A DNA stretch of 64,000 nucleotides, from contig NZ_CP015750.1 in the NCBI RefSeq assembly GCF_001742185.1, forward strand, positions 434,001 to 498,000, written 5' to 3'. The translations under genes were made by a program, and so were the position numbers. The stretch comes from Pectobacterium wasabiae CFBP 3304 (GTDB lineage Bacteria; Pseudomonadota; Gammaproteobacteria; Enterobacterales; Enterobacteriaceae). The notes beneath the pieces were generated by a model. That model made no database searches, was not told the origin of the DNA, and saw nothing but the letters and a program-made list of their open reading frames with translations. Of the stretch, positions 18,107 through 29,154 are shown piece by piece; position 1 is the stretch's first letter; each line of letters begins with the position of its first letter.

Positions 18107-19450
18107 TTAGCGCTCATCTTTAAAATCGTTGGCATCCAGTTCGTGGCGACCCAACAGTTTATAAAATTCCGTTCGGTTACGCCCAGCCATTCGCGCAGCC
18201 TGCGTCACATTACCTTTTGCAATCTGTAATAGTTTTCGCAAATAGTTAAGTTCAAACTGATGACGCGCTTCAACAAACGTCGGCAGCGCGGTATTTTCAC
18301 CTTCCAGTGCCTGCTCAACCAGTGCGTCGCTGATTACCGGGGCGCTGGTCAGCGCCACACACTGTTCGATGACATTCACCAACTGACGCACGTTACCCGG
18401 CCAACTTGCCGTCATCAAGCGCTTCATCGCATCGGTTGAAAAGGTGCGCACAAAAGGCTTATGGCGATTGGCGGATTCGCGCAGCAGATGATTTGCCAGC
18501 AGCGGAATATCTTCAGCACGTTCATGCAGCGCTGGCAGTTTCATATTCACCACGTTGAGCCGATAATACAGGTCCTCGCGGAATTCGTTTTTTTCCATCG
18601 CCTTCGGCAAATCACGGTGCGTGGCGGAGATAATCCGCACGTCAATGTCCAGATCGCGGTTGCTCCCCAACGGGCGGACTTTTCGCTCCTGCAAAACGCG
18701 CAGTAGCTTAACCTGTAAAGACAGCGGCATATCGCCGATTTCATCTAAAAACAGCGTACCGCCTTCCGCCGCCTGAAAAAGCCCTTCACGGCTGCTGACT
18801 GCGCCAGTAAAGGCTCCTTTCGCATGGCCAAACAGCTCCGACTCCAGCAGCGGCTCCGGCAACGCACCGCAGTTAATCGCGATAAACGCTTTCTTTGCTC
18901 GCGGGCTCGCCGCATGAATCGCCTGAGCCAGCACCTCTTTCCCGGTTCCGCTCTGACCATTAATCAGCACGCTAACGTCCGACTGTGCCACCATTCTGGC
19001 TTGTTCCAACAGACGTAACATCATTGGGCTACGCGTCACGATGGTTTCACGCCAGCTTTCATCACCTGCCGGCGCAGACAGCGCCATAGCCTCATCGATG
19101 GCTTTGTAGAGCGCATCACGGTCGACGGGCTTCGTGAGGAAGCTGAACACCCCCTGCTGCGTCGCCGCAACCGCATCGGGAATGGAACCGTGGGCGGTTA
19201 AGATGATTACCGGCATCCCCGGCTGATAGCGCTGGATTTCGGAAAACAGCGCCATGCCATCCATTTCATCCATACGAAGATCGCTGATCACCAGATCAAA
19301 CGTCTCGCGCGTTAACAGCCGTAACGCCTCTTGGCCGCTCTCCGCCGTCATTACGCTAAATCCTTCGCTGGTCAGACGCATGCCCAGCAGCTTCAGCAGA
19401 CTGGGGTCATCATCCACGAGCAACAAACTCGCCGTTTTCCGGGCTGTCAT
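18107..19450 (-). CDS. glrR: Sigma54 response regulator GlrR (QseF)
   Basis: GlrR is the response regulator of GlrK and activates sigma54 promoters, notably that of the sRNA GlmY. The 447 residues hold a receiver domain with phospho-acceptor Asp57, an AAA+ domain with Walker A GQSGTGKE and the sigma54-contacting GAFTGA motif, and a C-terminal Fis-type helix-turn-helix (GNVTQAARMAGRNRTEFYKL). Its start overlaps qseG by 4 bases. Three matching GlrR sites lie upstream of glmY at 22270-22381. Confidence 0.97.
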   Translation of the reverse strand: MTARKTASLLLVDDDPSLLKLLGMRLTSEGFSVMTAESGQEALRLLTRETFDLVISDLRMDEMDGMALFSEIQRYQPGMPVIILTAHGSIPDAVAATQQGVFSFLTKPVDRDALYKAIDEAMALSAPAGDESWRETIVTRSPMMLRLLEQARMVAQSDVSVLINGQSGTGKEVLAQAIHAASPRAKKAFIAINCGALPEPLLESELFGHAKGAFTGAVSSREGLFQAAEGGTLFLDEIGDMPLSLQVKLLRVLQERKVRPLGSNRDLDIDVRIISATHRDLPKAMEKNEFREDLYYRLNVVNMKLPALHERAEDIPLLANHLLRESANRHKPFVRTFSTDAMKRLMTASWPGNVRQLVNVIEQCVALTSAPVISDALVEQALEGENTALPTFVEARHQFELNYLRKLLQIAKGNVTQAARMAGRNRTEFYKLLGRHELDANDFKDER

Positions 19451-20283
19451 TGTCTTGCTGGCTCCTTCTTCGTCGTCGGCTTGTCCGTATGTGATTCCAT
19501 CGGCGGCGTATAGGTGTCATCCGCATCAACGGACTCATTTCTCGGCTTTGTAGCCGAATTGCGTGAGCCGTCTTTATTTGCCCCCGCACTGCCACGGTGA
19601 TCGACATCGTTATCCGGCATATCTCCTGACAACTGCTTACGGGACGACAGTTGGCGTTCAATATCCGTCAGGTTTTCCAGTTTCTGCGTGGTTGTTTCTA
19701 ACTGGTATTGCAGGTGATTTTGCTGCACGCGCAAGGTGTCTAGCTGCTTGTCGCTGGATTCCTGTAAACGCTTATAGCGCAAGCGCTCATCCGATAGCGC
19801 CAGAAAGAGCGTTTGTCTATCACGCCAGGTTTGCATCAGCGGACGCAGCGCCGCAGGGAATGCCAGACGATATAAATTAATCTGTTCCAGTACCTGACGT
19901 CGCTCAACCTGAGTAATACCGGCATTATCCAGCAAAATGCCCTGCTTAAACGCATTTTCCCAGCTATCTCCCGCGACCTGCTCAGCTTCTTCACGAGCCT
20001 GAAACTGGGTCAGACGCCCCGCACAATCCATCGCCCGCAGCCAATAAAGCGCATTGTTCATGGAGTCGCGATCGTCTATCTGCCACAAATGCTCACATTG
20101 CGCGATACGGAAATCGGCGACCTGCTCTTTCGGTGGCGTCCCTTCTATTTCCAGCGATGTCGTGCCACTGTTCACATAACTATTGCACGCGGCTAAAACA
20201 AGTGGCGACAACAGTACCGCCGCTTTCAGCAAACAGGAGAATTGTCTATTCGCCAGCCATCCCTTCATAAACCTTACATTCAT
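19447..20283 (-). CDS. qseG: Outer membrane lipoprotein QseG (YfhG)
   Basis: QseG is a lipoprotein that, in E. coli, contacts the sensor GlrK from the periplasm. The product has a lipobox (VLAAC, modified Cys about residue 33). Next comes a helical region with the family segment ALYWLRAMDCAGRL and a coiled coil (LDTLRVQQNHLQYQLETTTQKLENLTDIERQL, recognisable by its LENLTDIERQL end), then a charged tail. It lies between glrK and glrR, 18 bases from the former and overlapping the latter by 4, so the three form one operon. An alternative start five codons later has AAGG only 3 bases upstream. The C-terminal tail is longer than in E. coli. Confidence 0.9.
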   Translation of the reverse strand: MNVRFMKGWLANRQFSCLLKAAVLLSPLVLAACNSYVNSGTTSLEIEGTPPKEQVADFRIAQCEHLWQIDDRDSMNNALYWLRAMDCAGRLTQFQAREEAEQVAGDSWENAFKQGILLDNAGITQVERRQVLEQINLYRLAFPAALRPLMQTWRDRQTLFLALSDERLRYKRLQESSDKQLDTLRVQQNHLQYQLETTTQKLENLTDIERQLSSRKQLSGDMPDNDVDHRGSAGANKDGSRNSATKPRNESVDADDTYTPPMESHTDKPTTKKEPARQ

Positions 20284-20301
20284 TATTTATTCATTCTCGG
20301 A

Positions 20302-21738
20302 CTATTCGTTATCGGACAATAAGGGCAGCTCGATGCGGAAACACACATCAGCATAGTCCACGGTAATTAGGCTAAGCTCACCACGCATACGACGGATGCA
20401 ATCACGCGCAATACTCAGACCAAGTCCGCTGCCTTTTACCGCACCACGGCGCTGATGGCTTCCCTGATAAAAGGGCTCAAAAATCATGCTCCGCTCGGCA
20501 TCAGGAATGGGTGTACCACTATTGGCGACATCAATCTGAACACGGTTACCAATCTGACGGCTATAAATCCAAATGTTACCGGATTCCTTCCCGTAGTGCA
20601 CCGCATTGGAATAGAGATTATCAATCACTCGCATCAGCAACGTCGTTTCCGCCCAGCAGTGCCCAACAGCCAGTGTCACATCGGTATGAATCATTTTGGC
20701 GCGGGCGGGCAAACTGTGAGACGACACGACAATATCGACGATCTCTTCAATTTCAACCCGCTCTAGCTCAGTCGGCGTATCCGCCAGTTTGCGATTATAG
20801 TCCAGCAGTTGATCGATCAACTGCAATAGGTGACGGCTGCTGCTATCAAGAATCGTGACAACCTCTTTCTGGTCAGCCGTCAGCGGCCCGACCACCTCAT
20901 CGGCCAGCAGTTCGGTGCCCTCCCGCAGGCTAGCCAGCGGTGTCTTGAGTTCGTGGGAAATATGGCGCAAGAATTCATGCCGCTGCGACTCCAGCCAGGA
21001 CAGACGCTCACTCAGCCAGATAATGCGCTGCGCCAGCGTCCGAATCTCACGCGGGCCTTTGAACGTGCTGGTATTCCCCAGCGAACGACCTTCGCCAAGG
21101 CGGTTAATCATCCGCTCTACGCCATTAACCGGGCCAATAATCATCCGCGTAAAAAGAACCACCAGCAGTACGCTGACCAGGAAGAGGAGCAACGCTTGCC
21201 AACCAAAGAACTGACCGCGTTCAGAAATAGCCTGCTGGAGTTGCTGACCGCGTGAGAAAACGACGTCACGCGTCACCTGCACCATCTGTCCGTTAGCGCG
21301 AGAGAACCCTTCCAGCAGGTTGGACGCCGTTTGTTCCGGGCCGCTATTATGACAGCGTATTTCACCAAGCTGAGTCAGCAGTTGACGTAACGTCTGGTAA
21401 TAACGGGGATCGGGCAGTACCCGCGCGTGGGAGTCCAGCATTTGCGAATACTGTTTACGCTGATTCTGGTAGAGCGTCGCCAGCGTCTGGTCATCTAATA
21501 CACAGTATTGTCGATAGCTACGCTCCATCGCCAGCGCTACGCTGGTCATCGCCTCACTGCGGCGGGCATCCGCCAGCGTTGTCCGGTTAATATCCGCAGC
21601 TTGTTCGCTCAGCATGTTCAAGCTTTGATAAGCCTGATAGGCCAGCACCAACAGCGGCAGCAGTACCAACAAGAACGCCATAATTACTAATTGCCGCAGA
21701 GAACGCGGGAATAAACGCCATCGTTTCAAAGAAATCAT
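20302..21738 (-). CDS. glrK: Sensor histidine kinase GlrK (QseE)
   Basis: GlrK is the inner membrane sensor kinase for GlrR. The 478 residues have a transmembrane segment near 15-35, a periplasmic domain to about 175, a second membrane segment (LLLFLVSVLLVVLFTRM region), and HAMP. The phosphorylation site is His in RHISHELKTPLASL, and an ATPase domain follows with NLYSNAVHYG and GSGLGLSIARD. It heads the glrK-qseG-glrR operon. Upstream lies glmY, the regulated sRNA, on the same strand. Confidence 0.96.
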   Translation of the reverse strand: MISLKRWRLFPRSLRQLVIMAFLLVLLPLLVLAYQAYQSLNMLSEQAADINRTTLADARRSEAMTSVALAMERSYRQYCVLDDQTLATLYQNQRKQYSQMLDSHARVLPDPRYYQTLRQLLTQLGEIRCHNSGPEQTASNLLEGFSRANGQMVQVTRDVVFSRGQQLQQAISERGQFFGWQALLLFLVSVLLVVLFTRMIIGPVNGVERMINRLGEGRSLGNTSTFKGPREIRTLAQRIIWLSERLSWLESQRHEFLRHISHELKTPLASLREGTELLADEVVGPLTADQKEVVTILDSSSRHLLQLIDQLLDYNRKLADTPTELERVEIEEIVDIVVSSHSLPARAKMIHTDVTLAVGHCWAETTLLMRVIDNLYSNAVHYGKESGNIWIYSRQIGNRVQIDVANSGTPIPDAERSMIFEPFYQGSHQRRGAVKGSGLGLSIARDCIRRMRGELSLITVDYADVCFRIELPLLSDNE

Positions 21739-21907
21739 CTCGTTACCTATCGAATCCGCTCTGATGCTAACTGAGTCTTATAAAAGTTCAACGTTTTCCC
21801 TTACGGCATGCGTAACGCTTCGCAAGACGGCATAAATACCGATGTAACACTGTAGAAAGTAACGTCGTAAAAACAATCAGGGAGATTTTCTGGGGGATGT
21901 GGCGGTA

Positions 21908-22130
21908 TAAAGCATCACGCGGCCAGAAGAATCACTCCCTCTGGCCGCGTAACTGAATAGGCGGTGCCTCACTCAACGTGTCGTCCGATGCTTGATAACG
22001 TTCGTTTTCACGTACTGTTATCGGTCTGGTGGACGATAGGCACCCTTTCTTTTGGCATCATTCCAGATGTTATGAGCGAAAATATTTGCCAGTTAGCAAC
22101 GCAATCATAACCAGTTGAATGAGCAACACT
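21908..22130 (-). ncRNA. glmY: small RNA GlmY
   Basis: GlmY protects the sRNA GlmZ from degradation by sequestering RapZ, and so raises GlmS synthesis of glucosamine-6-phosphate. The call rests on synteny (between purL and glrK, same strand as in E. coli), and on a 5' end AGTGTTGCTCATTCA that resembles my memory of the E. coli start AGTGGCTCATTCA. A sigma54 promoter sits at the right distance, with three GlrR sites upstream. The proposed 3' end is the hairpin ACGCGGCCAGA/TCTGGCCGCGT (21917-21950), whose T tail is weak. At about 220 bases it is somewhat longer than the E. coli RNA. The 3' end is the least certain part. Confidence 0.72.
21917..21950 (-). terminator. hairpin at the proposed glmY 3' end
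   Basis: An 11-bp perfect stem (21917-21927 with 21940-21950) around a 12-base loop. On the minus strand it is followed by GATGCTTTAT, a weak T tail. It could also be an internal structure of a longer transcript into glrK. Confidence 0.55.
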
Positions 22131-22138
22131 GGTTAAAA

Positions 22139-22154
22139 TGCACTTATTATGCCA
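22139..22154 (-). promoter_or_regulatory. sigma54 promoter of glmY
   Basis: On the minus strand TGGCATAATAAGTGCA has the sigma54 GG and GC dinucleotides at the required 12-base spacing (consensus TGGCACG-N4-TTGCW). It ends about 9 bases before the proposed GlmY 5' end. The AT-rich stretch 22155-22260 between it and the GlrR sites would suit DNA bending. Confidence 0.75.
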
Positions 22155-22269
22155 ACTATAAAAATAAAAAATAAATATCTGATTATTAATGTTTTTTAAT
22201 TTTTATTAAATCGCTAAATAAATTATCCAGAGTGCAAACAGCGAAAATACGCGAAAAAGAGACGATTGA

Positions 22270-22381
22270 TGTCGCTAAAAACAGACAGCTTTATGTCGCC
22301 ATTACAGTATTCATACAAATCAAATAGTTAAATGTCACCAATTAGAGACAGAAAAAATCAATCCGTCGCAAAAAAACGACA
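22270..22381. promoter_or_regulatory. three GlrR binding sites upstream of glmY
   Basis: TGTC-N10-GACA occurs at 22270-22287 and 22333-22350, and CGTC-N10-GACA at 22364-22381. This is the GlrR motif known from E. coli glmY, where three sites are also present. They lie 116-242 bases upstream of the sigma54 promoter, as expected for enhancer sites. Confidence 0.8.
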
Positions 22382-22399
22382 AACTGAGACAACAGGTGT

Positions 22400-22423
22400 A
22401 AAAAAGGGGCCGAAGCCCCTTTC
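22400..22423 (-). terminator. purL terminator
   Basis: AAAGGGGC, a CGAA loop and GCCCCTTT form a strong hairpin followed on the minus strand by TTTTTTACACC. It begins about 17 bases after the purL stop. Confidence 0.88.
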
Positions 22424-22439
22424 CCTAACAGACGTTAAC

Positions 22440-25400
22440 TCAGCCCAGTTGTCTGCGTGCATTGCGGAACATACGCATCCACGGGCCATCCTCGCCCCAT
22501 TCTTCTGGATGCCAGGAGTTACTAACGGTACGGAACACGCGCTCAGGGTGCGGCATCATGACAGTTGCCCGACCGCTGGTGCTGGTTACCGCCGTAATAC
22601 CGTTTGGCGACCCATTCGGGTTAGCTGGATAATTTTCGGTTACCTGGCCGTAGTGGTTGATATAACGCAGTGCTACCAGACCGTGTTCTTCAATTGCCGC
22701 CAGATGGGTATCATCACGGACTTCAACTTGTCCTTCGCCGTGTGAAACGGCAATCGGCATGCGCGATCCTGCCATATCATTCATGAACAGCGACGGGCTT
22801 TTCTCCACTTCAACCAAGCTGAAACGTGCTTCAAAGCGATCGGATTTATTGCGGACAAAACGCGGCCAGAGATCGGCACCCGGAATCAGTTCACGCAAAT
22901 TCGACATCATCTGGCAGCCGTTACATACGCCCAGCGCCAACGTCTGCGGACGCAGGAAGAATTCAGCGAATTCATCACGCACGCGAGAGTTGAACAGAAT
23001 AGATTTAGCCCAGCCTTCACCCGCACCCAGCACGTCACCATAAGAGAAACCGCCACACGCAACCAGCGCTTGGAAATCCTGCAAGTTACGACGATTCGCC
23101 AGCAGGTCGCTCATATGGATATCAATAGCATCAAAACCAGCACGGTGGAACGCCGCTGCCATTTCTACGTGCGAGTTCACCCCCTGCTCACGCAGGACAG
23201 CCACTTTAGGCCGGACATTCTTAGCAATATAAGGCGCTGCAATGTCTTGCTTCGGATCAAAGGTCAGCGACACATTCAGGCCGGGATCGTTATCATCCTG
23301 TCTGGCGATGTGTTCCTGATCGGCACACTGCGGATTATCACGCAGGCGCTGCATTTGCCAACTGGTTTCAGCCCACCAGCGGCGCAACGTCGAACGGTTT
23401 TCCTGATAGACCGCTTCAGCCCCCTGATTGATGGTGAAACGCGTCCCTTCTTCAGCCTGACCGAGGTAGTGCACGCAATCAGCCAAACCATGCAACGCCA
23501 GAATAGCTTCCACTTCGGCACGACGCGCGGCCGGGATCTGGATCACGGCACCCAACTCTTCGTTAAACAGCGTCGCCAGCGTATCCTCACCCTGAGACGT
23601 GATATCAACGGTGACACCGCAGTGACCAGCAAACGCCATCTCTGCCAGCGTCACCAGCAGGCCACCGTCTGAACGGTCATGGTAGGCCAGAAGCGCCTTA
23701 GCCGCGACCAACTCTTGGATAGCATTAAAGAAACCCGCCAGTTGCTCTGGACTATGCACATCTGCCGTCTTACGACCTAGTTGGCGATAAACCTGTGCCA
23801 ACGCCGTCGCACCTAATGCTTTATTGCCTGCGCCCAGATCGATCAGCAGCAACGCATTATCCTGCCCGGTACGCAATTGTGGCGTTACCGTGTTACGCAC
23901 GTCTTCTACACGCGCAAATGCAGAGATCACCAGCGACATCGGCGAGGTGACTGCGCGATCTTCACCGTCTTCCTGCCAGCGGGTTTTCATCGACATGGAG
24001 TCTTTACCCACCGGGATCGTCAGACCCAACGCTGGACACAACTCCTCACCCACGGCTTTTACCGCATCATACAGGCCGGCGTCTTCGCCCGGATGCCCTG
24101 CTGCTGCCATCCAGTTTGCAGACAACTTCACGCGAGTCAGCGGACCGATATGCGTGGCAGCAATGTTCGTCAGCGCCTCACCCACAGCCAAACGCGCGGA
24201 GGCCGCAAAGTTACGCAACGCGACAGGCGCACGTTCACCAATAGACATCGCCTCGCCGTAATAGCTGTCAAGGCTAGCGGTGGTCACTGCACAGTCAGCC
24301 ACCGGCACCTGCCACGGACCGACCATCTGATCGCGCGCTACCATACCGGTAACAGAACGGTCGCCGATGGTGATCAGGAAGGTTTTTTCCGCAACCACAG
24401 GCAAATGCAGCACGCGTTCGACCGCTTCGGCCAGATAAATTTCGTCACGCTGTAACGGTGTGCCTTCTACCTGTTTGCGCTCTACATCACGCAGCATCTT
24501 CGGCGTTTTACCCAGCAGCACATCCAGCGGTAAATCGATAGGTTTGTTGTTGAAATAACGATCGTTCATCGTCAGATGCAATTCTTCCGTCGCTTCACCA
24601 ATCACCGCGTAAGGGGCGCGTTCACGGCGGCAAATGTCATCAAACTGTGCCAACTGCTCTGGCGCAACCGCCAGAACGTAGCGCTCCTGCGATTCGTTAC
24701 ACCAGACTTCCAGCGGGCTCATGCCCGGCTCGTCGTTCAGAATATCGCGCAGTTCAAAGCGACCGCCGCGACCGCCATCACTCACCAACTCAGGCATTGC
24801 ATTCGATAAACCGCCCGCGCCGACATCGTGAATGAACAGGATCGGGTTGGCTTCGCCCAATTGCCAGCAGCGGTCGATCACTTCCTGACAGCGACGCTCC
24901 ATTTCTGGGTTATCACGCTGCACAGAAGCAAAATCCAGATCCGCATCAGATTGACCCGATGCCATGGAAGACGCCGCGCCACCGCCCAGACCGATATTCA
25001 TGGACGGCCCGCCCAGAACAATCAGTTTAGCTCCGACGCTAATTTCGCCTTTTTTGACGTGATCGGCACGGATGTTACCAATACCGCCCGCCAACATGAT
25101 CGGCTTATGGTAACCGCGCAGTTCTGCACCATTGTGGCTATCAACACGCTCTTCATAAGTACGGAAATAGCCAGTCAGTGCAGGACGGCCGAATTCGTTG
25201 TTAAATGCCGCACCGCCCAATGGGCCTTCGGTCATGATATCCAGTGCGCTGACAATGCGATCTGGCTTGCCGAACTCTTCTTCTTCCCACGATTGGATAA
25301 AGCCAGGAATACGCAGGTTCGATACGGAGAAACCAACCAAACCGGCTTTCGGCTTAGAGCCTCGACCCGTAGCGCCTTCATCACGGATTTCACCGCCAGA

Positions 25401-26327
25401 TCCTGTTGCTGCGCCCGGCCACGGTGAAATCGCAGTTGGGTGGTTATGCGTTTCAACCTTCATCAGGATATGTGCGTCTTCCTGATGGTAAGCATATTGC
25501 CCGTTGGTGTCGGTATAGAAACGGCCGACGGAGGAGCCTTCCATTACGGAGGCGTTGTCTTTATAGGCGGAGAGAACGTGATCGGGTGTGTGTTCAAAGG
25601 TATTTTTGATCATTTTGAACAGTGATTTCGGCTGAGTTACGCCGTCGATCACCCAATCTGCGTTAAAAATCTTATGTCGGCAGTGCTCAGAATTCGCCTG
25701 CGCAAACATATACAGTTCGATATCGGTTGGGTTACGACCCAGATTGTTGAAGGCTTCCAGCAGATAATCAATTTCATCTTCCGCCAATGCCAACCCCAGA
25801 CGGACGTTCGCCTCTTCCAACGCCTGACGCCCTTGCAGCAAAATTTCGATACGCTTGAAAGGTGCAGGTTGATGATGAGAGAACAGCGCTTCCGCCTGCT
25901 GCAGGTCGCTAAATACGCTTTCCATCATCCGGTCATGCAACAGTGCCCCCAGCTGCTGCCACTGCTCATCACTCAACGTTGGCGCATGAATATAGAAAGC
26001 CAGACCGCGCTCCAGACGCAGCACGTTGCTTAATCCACAGTTATGGGCGATGTCCGTCGCTTTGGAAGACCACGGTGAAATAGTGCCAGGACGCGGCGTG
26101 ACCAGTAACAAACGACCTTGCGGCTCGTGCTCCGCGAGAGAAGGACCATACTTCAGCAAACGTGTCAGTTTGGCCTGTTCATCGTTGTTCAGCGGGGCGC
26201 TGACATCGGCGAAATGTACGTATTCAGCATAGATATCGCTGACTGGCAAAACGTGCTCTTTGCAGCGGACCAGCAATTTATTAATACGAAAAGCCGATAA
26301 AGCAGGTGAACCACGCAGTATTTCCAT
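22440..26327 (-). CDS. purL: Phosphoribosylformylglycinamidine synthase
   Basis: PurL catalyses the ATP- and glutamine-dependent conversion of FGAR to FGAM in purine synthesis. At 1295 residues it is the single-chain form with the same length as E. coli PurL. The N-terminal and two synthetase regions are followed by a C-terminal glutamine amidotransferase with the nucleophile Cys in [10 protein letters not shown], then SHGEGQ and MPHPERVF. A PurR box of perfect consensus lies about 100 bases upstream. A strong terminator follows. Confidence 0.99.
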   Translation of the reverse strand: MEILRGSPALSAFRINKLLVRCKEHVLPVSDIYAEYVHFADVSAPLNNDEQAKLTRLLKYGPSLAEHEPQGRLLLVTPRPGTISPWSSKATDIAHNCGLSNVLRLERGLAFYIHAPTLSDEQWQQLGALLHDRMMESVFSDLQQAEALFSHHQPAPFKRIEILLQGRQALEEANVRLGLALAEDEIDYLLEAFNNLGRNPTDIELYMFAQANSEHCRHKIFNADWVIDGVTQPKSLFKMIKNTFEHTPDHVLSAYKDNASVMEGSSVGRFYTDTNGQYAYHQEDAHILMKVETHNHPTAISPWPGAATGSGGEIRDEGATGRGSKPKAGLVGFSVSNLRIPGFIQSWEEEEFGKPDRIVSALDIMTEGPLGGAAFNNEFGRPALTGYFRTYEERVDSHNGAELRGYHKPIMLAGGIGNIRADHVKKGEISVGAKLIVLGGPSMNIGLGGGAASSMASGQSDADLDFASVQRDNPEMERRCQEVIDRCWQLGEANPILFIHDVGAGGLSNAMPELVSDGGRGGRFELRDILNDEPGMSPLEVWCNESQERYVLAVAPEQLAQFDDICRRERAPYAVIGEATEELHLTMNDRYFNNKPIDLPLDVLLGKTPKMLRDVERKQVEGTPLQRDEIYLAEAVERVLHLPVVAEKTFLITIGDRSVTGMVARDQMVGPWQVPVADCAVTTASLDSYYGEAMSIGERAPVALRNFAASARLAVGEALTNIAATHIGPLTRVKLSANWMAAAGHPGEDAGLYDAVKAVGEELCPALGLTIPVGKDSMSMKTRWQEDGEDRAVTSPMSLVISAFARVEDVRNTVTPQLRTGQDNALLLIDLGAGNKALGATALAQVYRQLGRKTADVHSPEQLAGFFNAIQELVAAKALLAYHDRSDGGLLVTLAEMAFAGHCGVTVDITSQGEDTLATLFNEELGAVIQIPAARRAEVEAILALHGLADCVHYLGQAEEGTRFTINQGAEAVYQENRSTLRRWWAETSWQMQRLRDNPQCADQEHIARQDDNDPGLNVSLTFDPKQDIAAPYIAKNVRPKVAVLREQGVNSHVEMAAAFHRAGFDAIDIHMSDLLANRRNLQDFQALVACGGFSYGDVLGAGEGWAKSILFNSRVRDEFAEFFLRPQTLALGVCNGCQMMSNLRELIPGADLWPRFVRNKSDRFEARFSLVEVEKSPSLFMNDMAGSRMPIAVSHGEGQVEVRDDTHLAAIEEHGLVALRYINHYGQVTENYPANPNGSPNGITAVTSTSGRATVMMPHPERVFRTVSNSWHPEEWGEDGPWMRMFRNARRQLG

Positions 26328-26424
26328 AATCTAAAGTTCTCTCGTCTTCGATGCACTGGCTGCAATACAGCCACTGGGCACAACAGGGGGGAAACGCGCA
26401 CATTATAGAGAATCCTTCCCTCGG

Positions 26425-26440
26425 ACGAAACCGTTTGCGT
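26425..26440. promoter_or_regulatory. PurR operator upstream of purL
   Basis: On the minus strand ACGCAAACGGTTTCGT matches all fixed positions of ANGCAANCGNTTNCNT. purL is a known PurR target in E. coli. Confidence 0.85.
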
Positions 26441-26606
26441 GGCGATAATTTCACTTCGCATCTGCCGAATGATTAATCGGTGACCAAATCAATAAAAGTT
26501 GCACACTGGCGGTTTGTTAAGCAAAATGCCCCCACTCTGGGAAATGACGTATAAAAAAACTGCCGTTACAGACAGCCTGGCCACCCGGCCACCGAGAGAT
26601 AACTAT

Positions 26607-28052
26607 TTGAAGCCTTTAAAATTAAATTATTTTTTCATCGGGATTATCACGTTACTACTGGCGTTAGCGCTATGGCCTAGCATTCCCTGGCGCAGCAGTC
26701 AGGATGTACAGCTCAGGCAGATCCTCTCACGCGGCGAGTTGCGTATCAGCACCGTTAACTCACCGCTGACCTATGCAATGAGCAACGGATCCCCGACAGG
26801 TCTGGATTATGAACTGGCAAAACGTTTCGCCGATTACCTCGGCGTCAAGCTGGTGGTTTCGTCGCGCAAGAACCTTGACGAACTGTTCGACGATCTGGAC
26901 GGTAACGATGCCGACCTGCTGGCTGCCGGGCTGATTTACAATCACGAGCGTCTGGAGCGTTTCCGTGCTGGCCCAACCTACTACTCCATTTCGCAGCAAA
27001 TGGTCTATCGCCTCGGTTCACCTCGTCCCAAAACGCTGGATAAGCTACAAGGCCGCCTCGTTGTCACATCGGGTTCCGCCCACGCAGCGACCCTGCGCGA
27101 TTTAAAAGCAGAGAAATACCCACAGTTGAGTTGGGAATCCGCCTCCGATCAGAGCACGCAGGAATTATTGAAACAGGTTGCCGACGGCAAACTGGACTAT
27201 GCGCTAGGTGATTCCGTTACCATCGGCCTGATGCAGCGTATTCATCCACAGCTCGCCGTTGCCTTTGATCTTAGCGACGAAGAGCCTGTCACCTGGTATA
27301 TGCGCCGTTCGCACGATGATAGCCTGTCTGCTGCCTTGTTGGATTTTTTCAGCAAGATTGTCGAAGACGGTACGCTCGCGCGCCTAGAGGAAAAATATCT
27401 CGGTCACGTTGGCGAATTTGATTATGTCGATACCACCACGTTTCTGGGGGCGATTGATGAAACGCTGCCAGACCTGCGCCCGCTGTTCGAAAAGTACGCC
27501 ACCCATATCGACTGGAAGTTGCTGGCCGCCATCTCCTATCAAGAGTCACACTGGAACCCATTGGCAACCTCCCCTACTGGCGTGCGTGGGCTGATGATGC
27601 TAACGCGTAACACCGCAGAAAGCCTGAACGTGACCGATCGCGTCGACCCAGAGCAGAGTATCCGCGGCGGCGCACAATATATGTCGTATATGATGCAGAA
27701 AATGCCAGACACCATTCCCGAAGATGAAAAAATCTGGTTTGCGCTGGCATCCTACAACATGGGATACGCCCATCTGCTTGATGCACGTAAATTGACCGAA
27801 AAACAAAAGGGTAATCCTGACAGTTGGGTAGACGTAAAAATGCGCCTGCCAATGTTGAGCCAGAAGCGCTATTACACCCAAACCACCTACGGCTACGCGC
27901 GCGGGCAAGAAGCCTATAACTACGTGGAAAACATTCGACGCTATATGGTGAGTCTGGAAGGTTATCTGATAGAAAAAGAAGCCAAGGCTCAGCAACAAAC
28001 CCAGATTGCGCAAAGCTATCCGGCAGTTCCTCTCAACAAGGTGCCGGAATAA
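26607..28052 (+). CDS. mltF: Membrane-bound lytic transglycosylase F
   Basis: MltF cleaves peptidoglycan between MurNAc and GlcNAc with formation of anhydroMurNAc, at the outer membrane. I place the start at TTG 26607 (residues [13 protein letters not shown], read MKPLKLNYF), because it matches the E. coli N-terminus MKKLKINYLFIGI and has GAGAGA upstream. The frame can be extended to 26499 but that adds 36 unlike residues. After the signal segment come a solute-binding-like domain (about 30-265) and an SLT domain with the catalytic Glu in SYQESHWNP. The 481-residue product is slightly shorter at the C-terminus than E. coli MltF. Divergent from purL, as in E. coli. Confidence 0.93.
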   Translation: MKPLKLNYFFIGIITLLLALALWPSIPWRSSQDVQLRQILSRGELRISTVNSPLTYAMSNGSPTGLDYELAKRFADYLGVKLVVSSRKNLDELFDDLDGNDADLLAAGLIYNHERLERFRAGPTYYSISQQMVYRLGSPRPKTLDKLQGRLVVTSGSAHAATLRDLKAEKYPQLSWESASDQSTQELLKQVADGKLDYALGDSVTIGLMQRIHPQLAVAFDLSDEEPVTWYMRRSHDDSLSAALLDFFSKIVEDGTLARLEEKYLGHVGEFDYVDTTTFLGAIDETLPDLRPLFEKYATHIDWKLLAAISYQESHWNPLATSPTGVRGLMMLTRNTAESLNVTDRVDPEQSIRGGAQYMSYMMQKMPDTIPEDEKIWFALASYNMGYAHLLDARKLTEKQKGNPDSWVDVKMRLPMLSQKRYYTQTTYGYARGQEAYNYVENIRRYMVSLEGYLIEKEAKAQQQTQIAQSYPAVPLNKVPE

Positions 28053-28070
28053 AAAATACTAGAATGGACC

Positions 28071-28296
28071 TATACCCTAAATAATTCGAGTTGCGTGACA
28101 AAACGTTAGCGTTTTGAGTAACGCTCTGCGTTGACCCTTTAGGGCAAGGCCCATTTATGGCCTTGTAACGCGGCAACTGAGCGACAAATTGGTTTCAAAC
28201 CGATTTGAACGCCACTTGCGGCGGCCCTTCAGGGCGAGGCTCAGAACTGAGCCGAGTATTGCCAACGCACAAGCAGCTTGAAGTATGACGGGTATA
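28071..28296. repeat. ERIC-ended repeat element with two four-hairpin units
   Basis: The 226-bp element runs from TATACCCTAAATAATTCGAG to GCTTGAAGTATGACGGGTAT-A, the ERIC-type ends. It contains two units. Unit 28099-28164: CAAAACG/CGTTTTG, AACGC/GCGTT, CCCT/AGGG, AAGGCC/GGCCTT. Unit 28185-28253: CAAATTGGTTT/AAACCGATTTG (one mismatch), CGCC/GGCG, GCCCT/AGGGC, GGCTCA/TGAGCC. It fills the space between mltF and tadA. Confidence 0.85.
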
Positions 28297-28298
28297 CG

Positions 28299-28810
<512 letters not shown>

Positions 28811-28815
28811 TCACT

Positions 28816-29078
28816 TATACCCGTAATACTTCAAGCTGCATGTGCGTTGGCTGCATTCGCTCACCCGAATCACTTACCTGAGTAAGTGATTCGGGATGAA
28901 ATGAGAGACATCCTGTCTCTCACCGAAGGCCAGCCGCTGGCTGGCCAAATTCGTTCCCGACAAATTTGTCCCTCTCTTGCCGCGTTATTCGGCCTTATGG
29001 CCTCACCCCTTCGGGGTCAGCGCAAACGCTGTTCAAAACGCTAACGTTTTGTCCTGAACTCGAATTATTTGGGGTATA
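28816..29078. repeat. ERIC-ended repeat element, inverted orientation
   Basis: The 263-bp element begins TATACCCGTAATACTTCAAG and ends CGAATTATTTGGGGTATA, the reverse of the copy at 28071. It holds one four-hairpin unit on the minus strand (28991-29051): CAAAACG/CGTTTTG, CAGCG/CGCTG, ACCCC/GGGGT, GGCC/GGCC. Further palindromes follow, including GAGAGACA/TGTCTCTC, GGCCAGCC/GGCTGGCC and a long ERIC-core-like stem with CACTTAC/GTAAGTG (28857-28893). It lies between pgpC and tadA; nothing else is visible in 28805-29154. Confidence 0.85.
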
Positions 29079-29154
29079 GAACCTATATCAGTAGGCCCTT
29101 ATTATTCACATTTTGGCGGCGCATTATACCTATATGGATGACGTATTGAAGGCG

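Noticed and set aside
22080..22110. A second sigma54-like promoter on the minus strand (TGGCAAATATTTTCGC)
   Set aside because: The GG to GC spacing is one base too long; the site at 22139-22154 has correct spacing.
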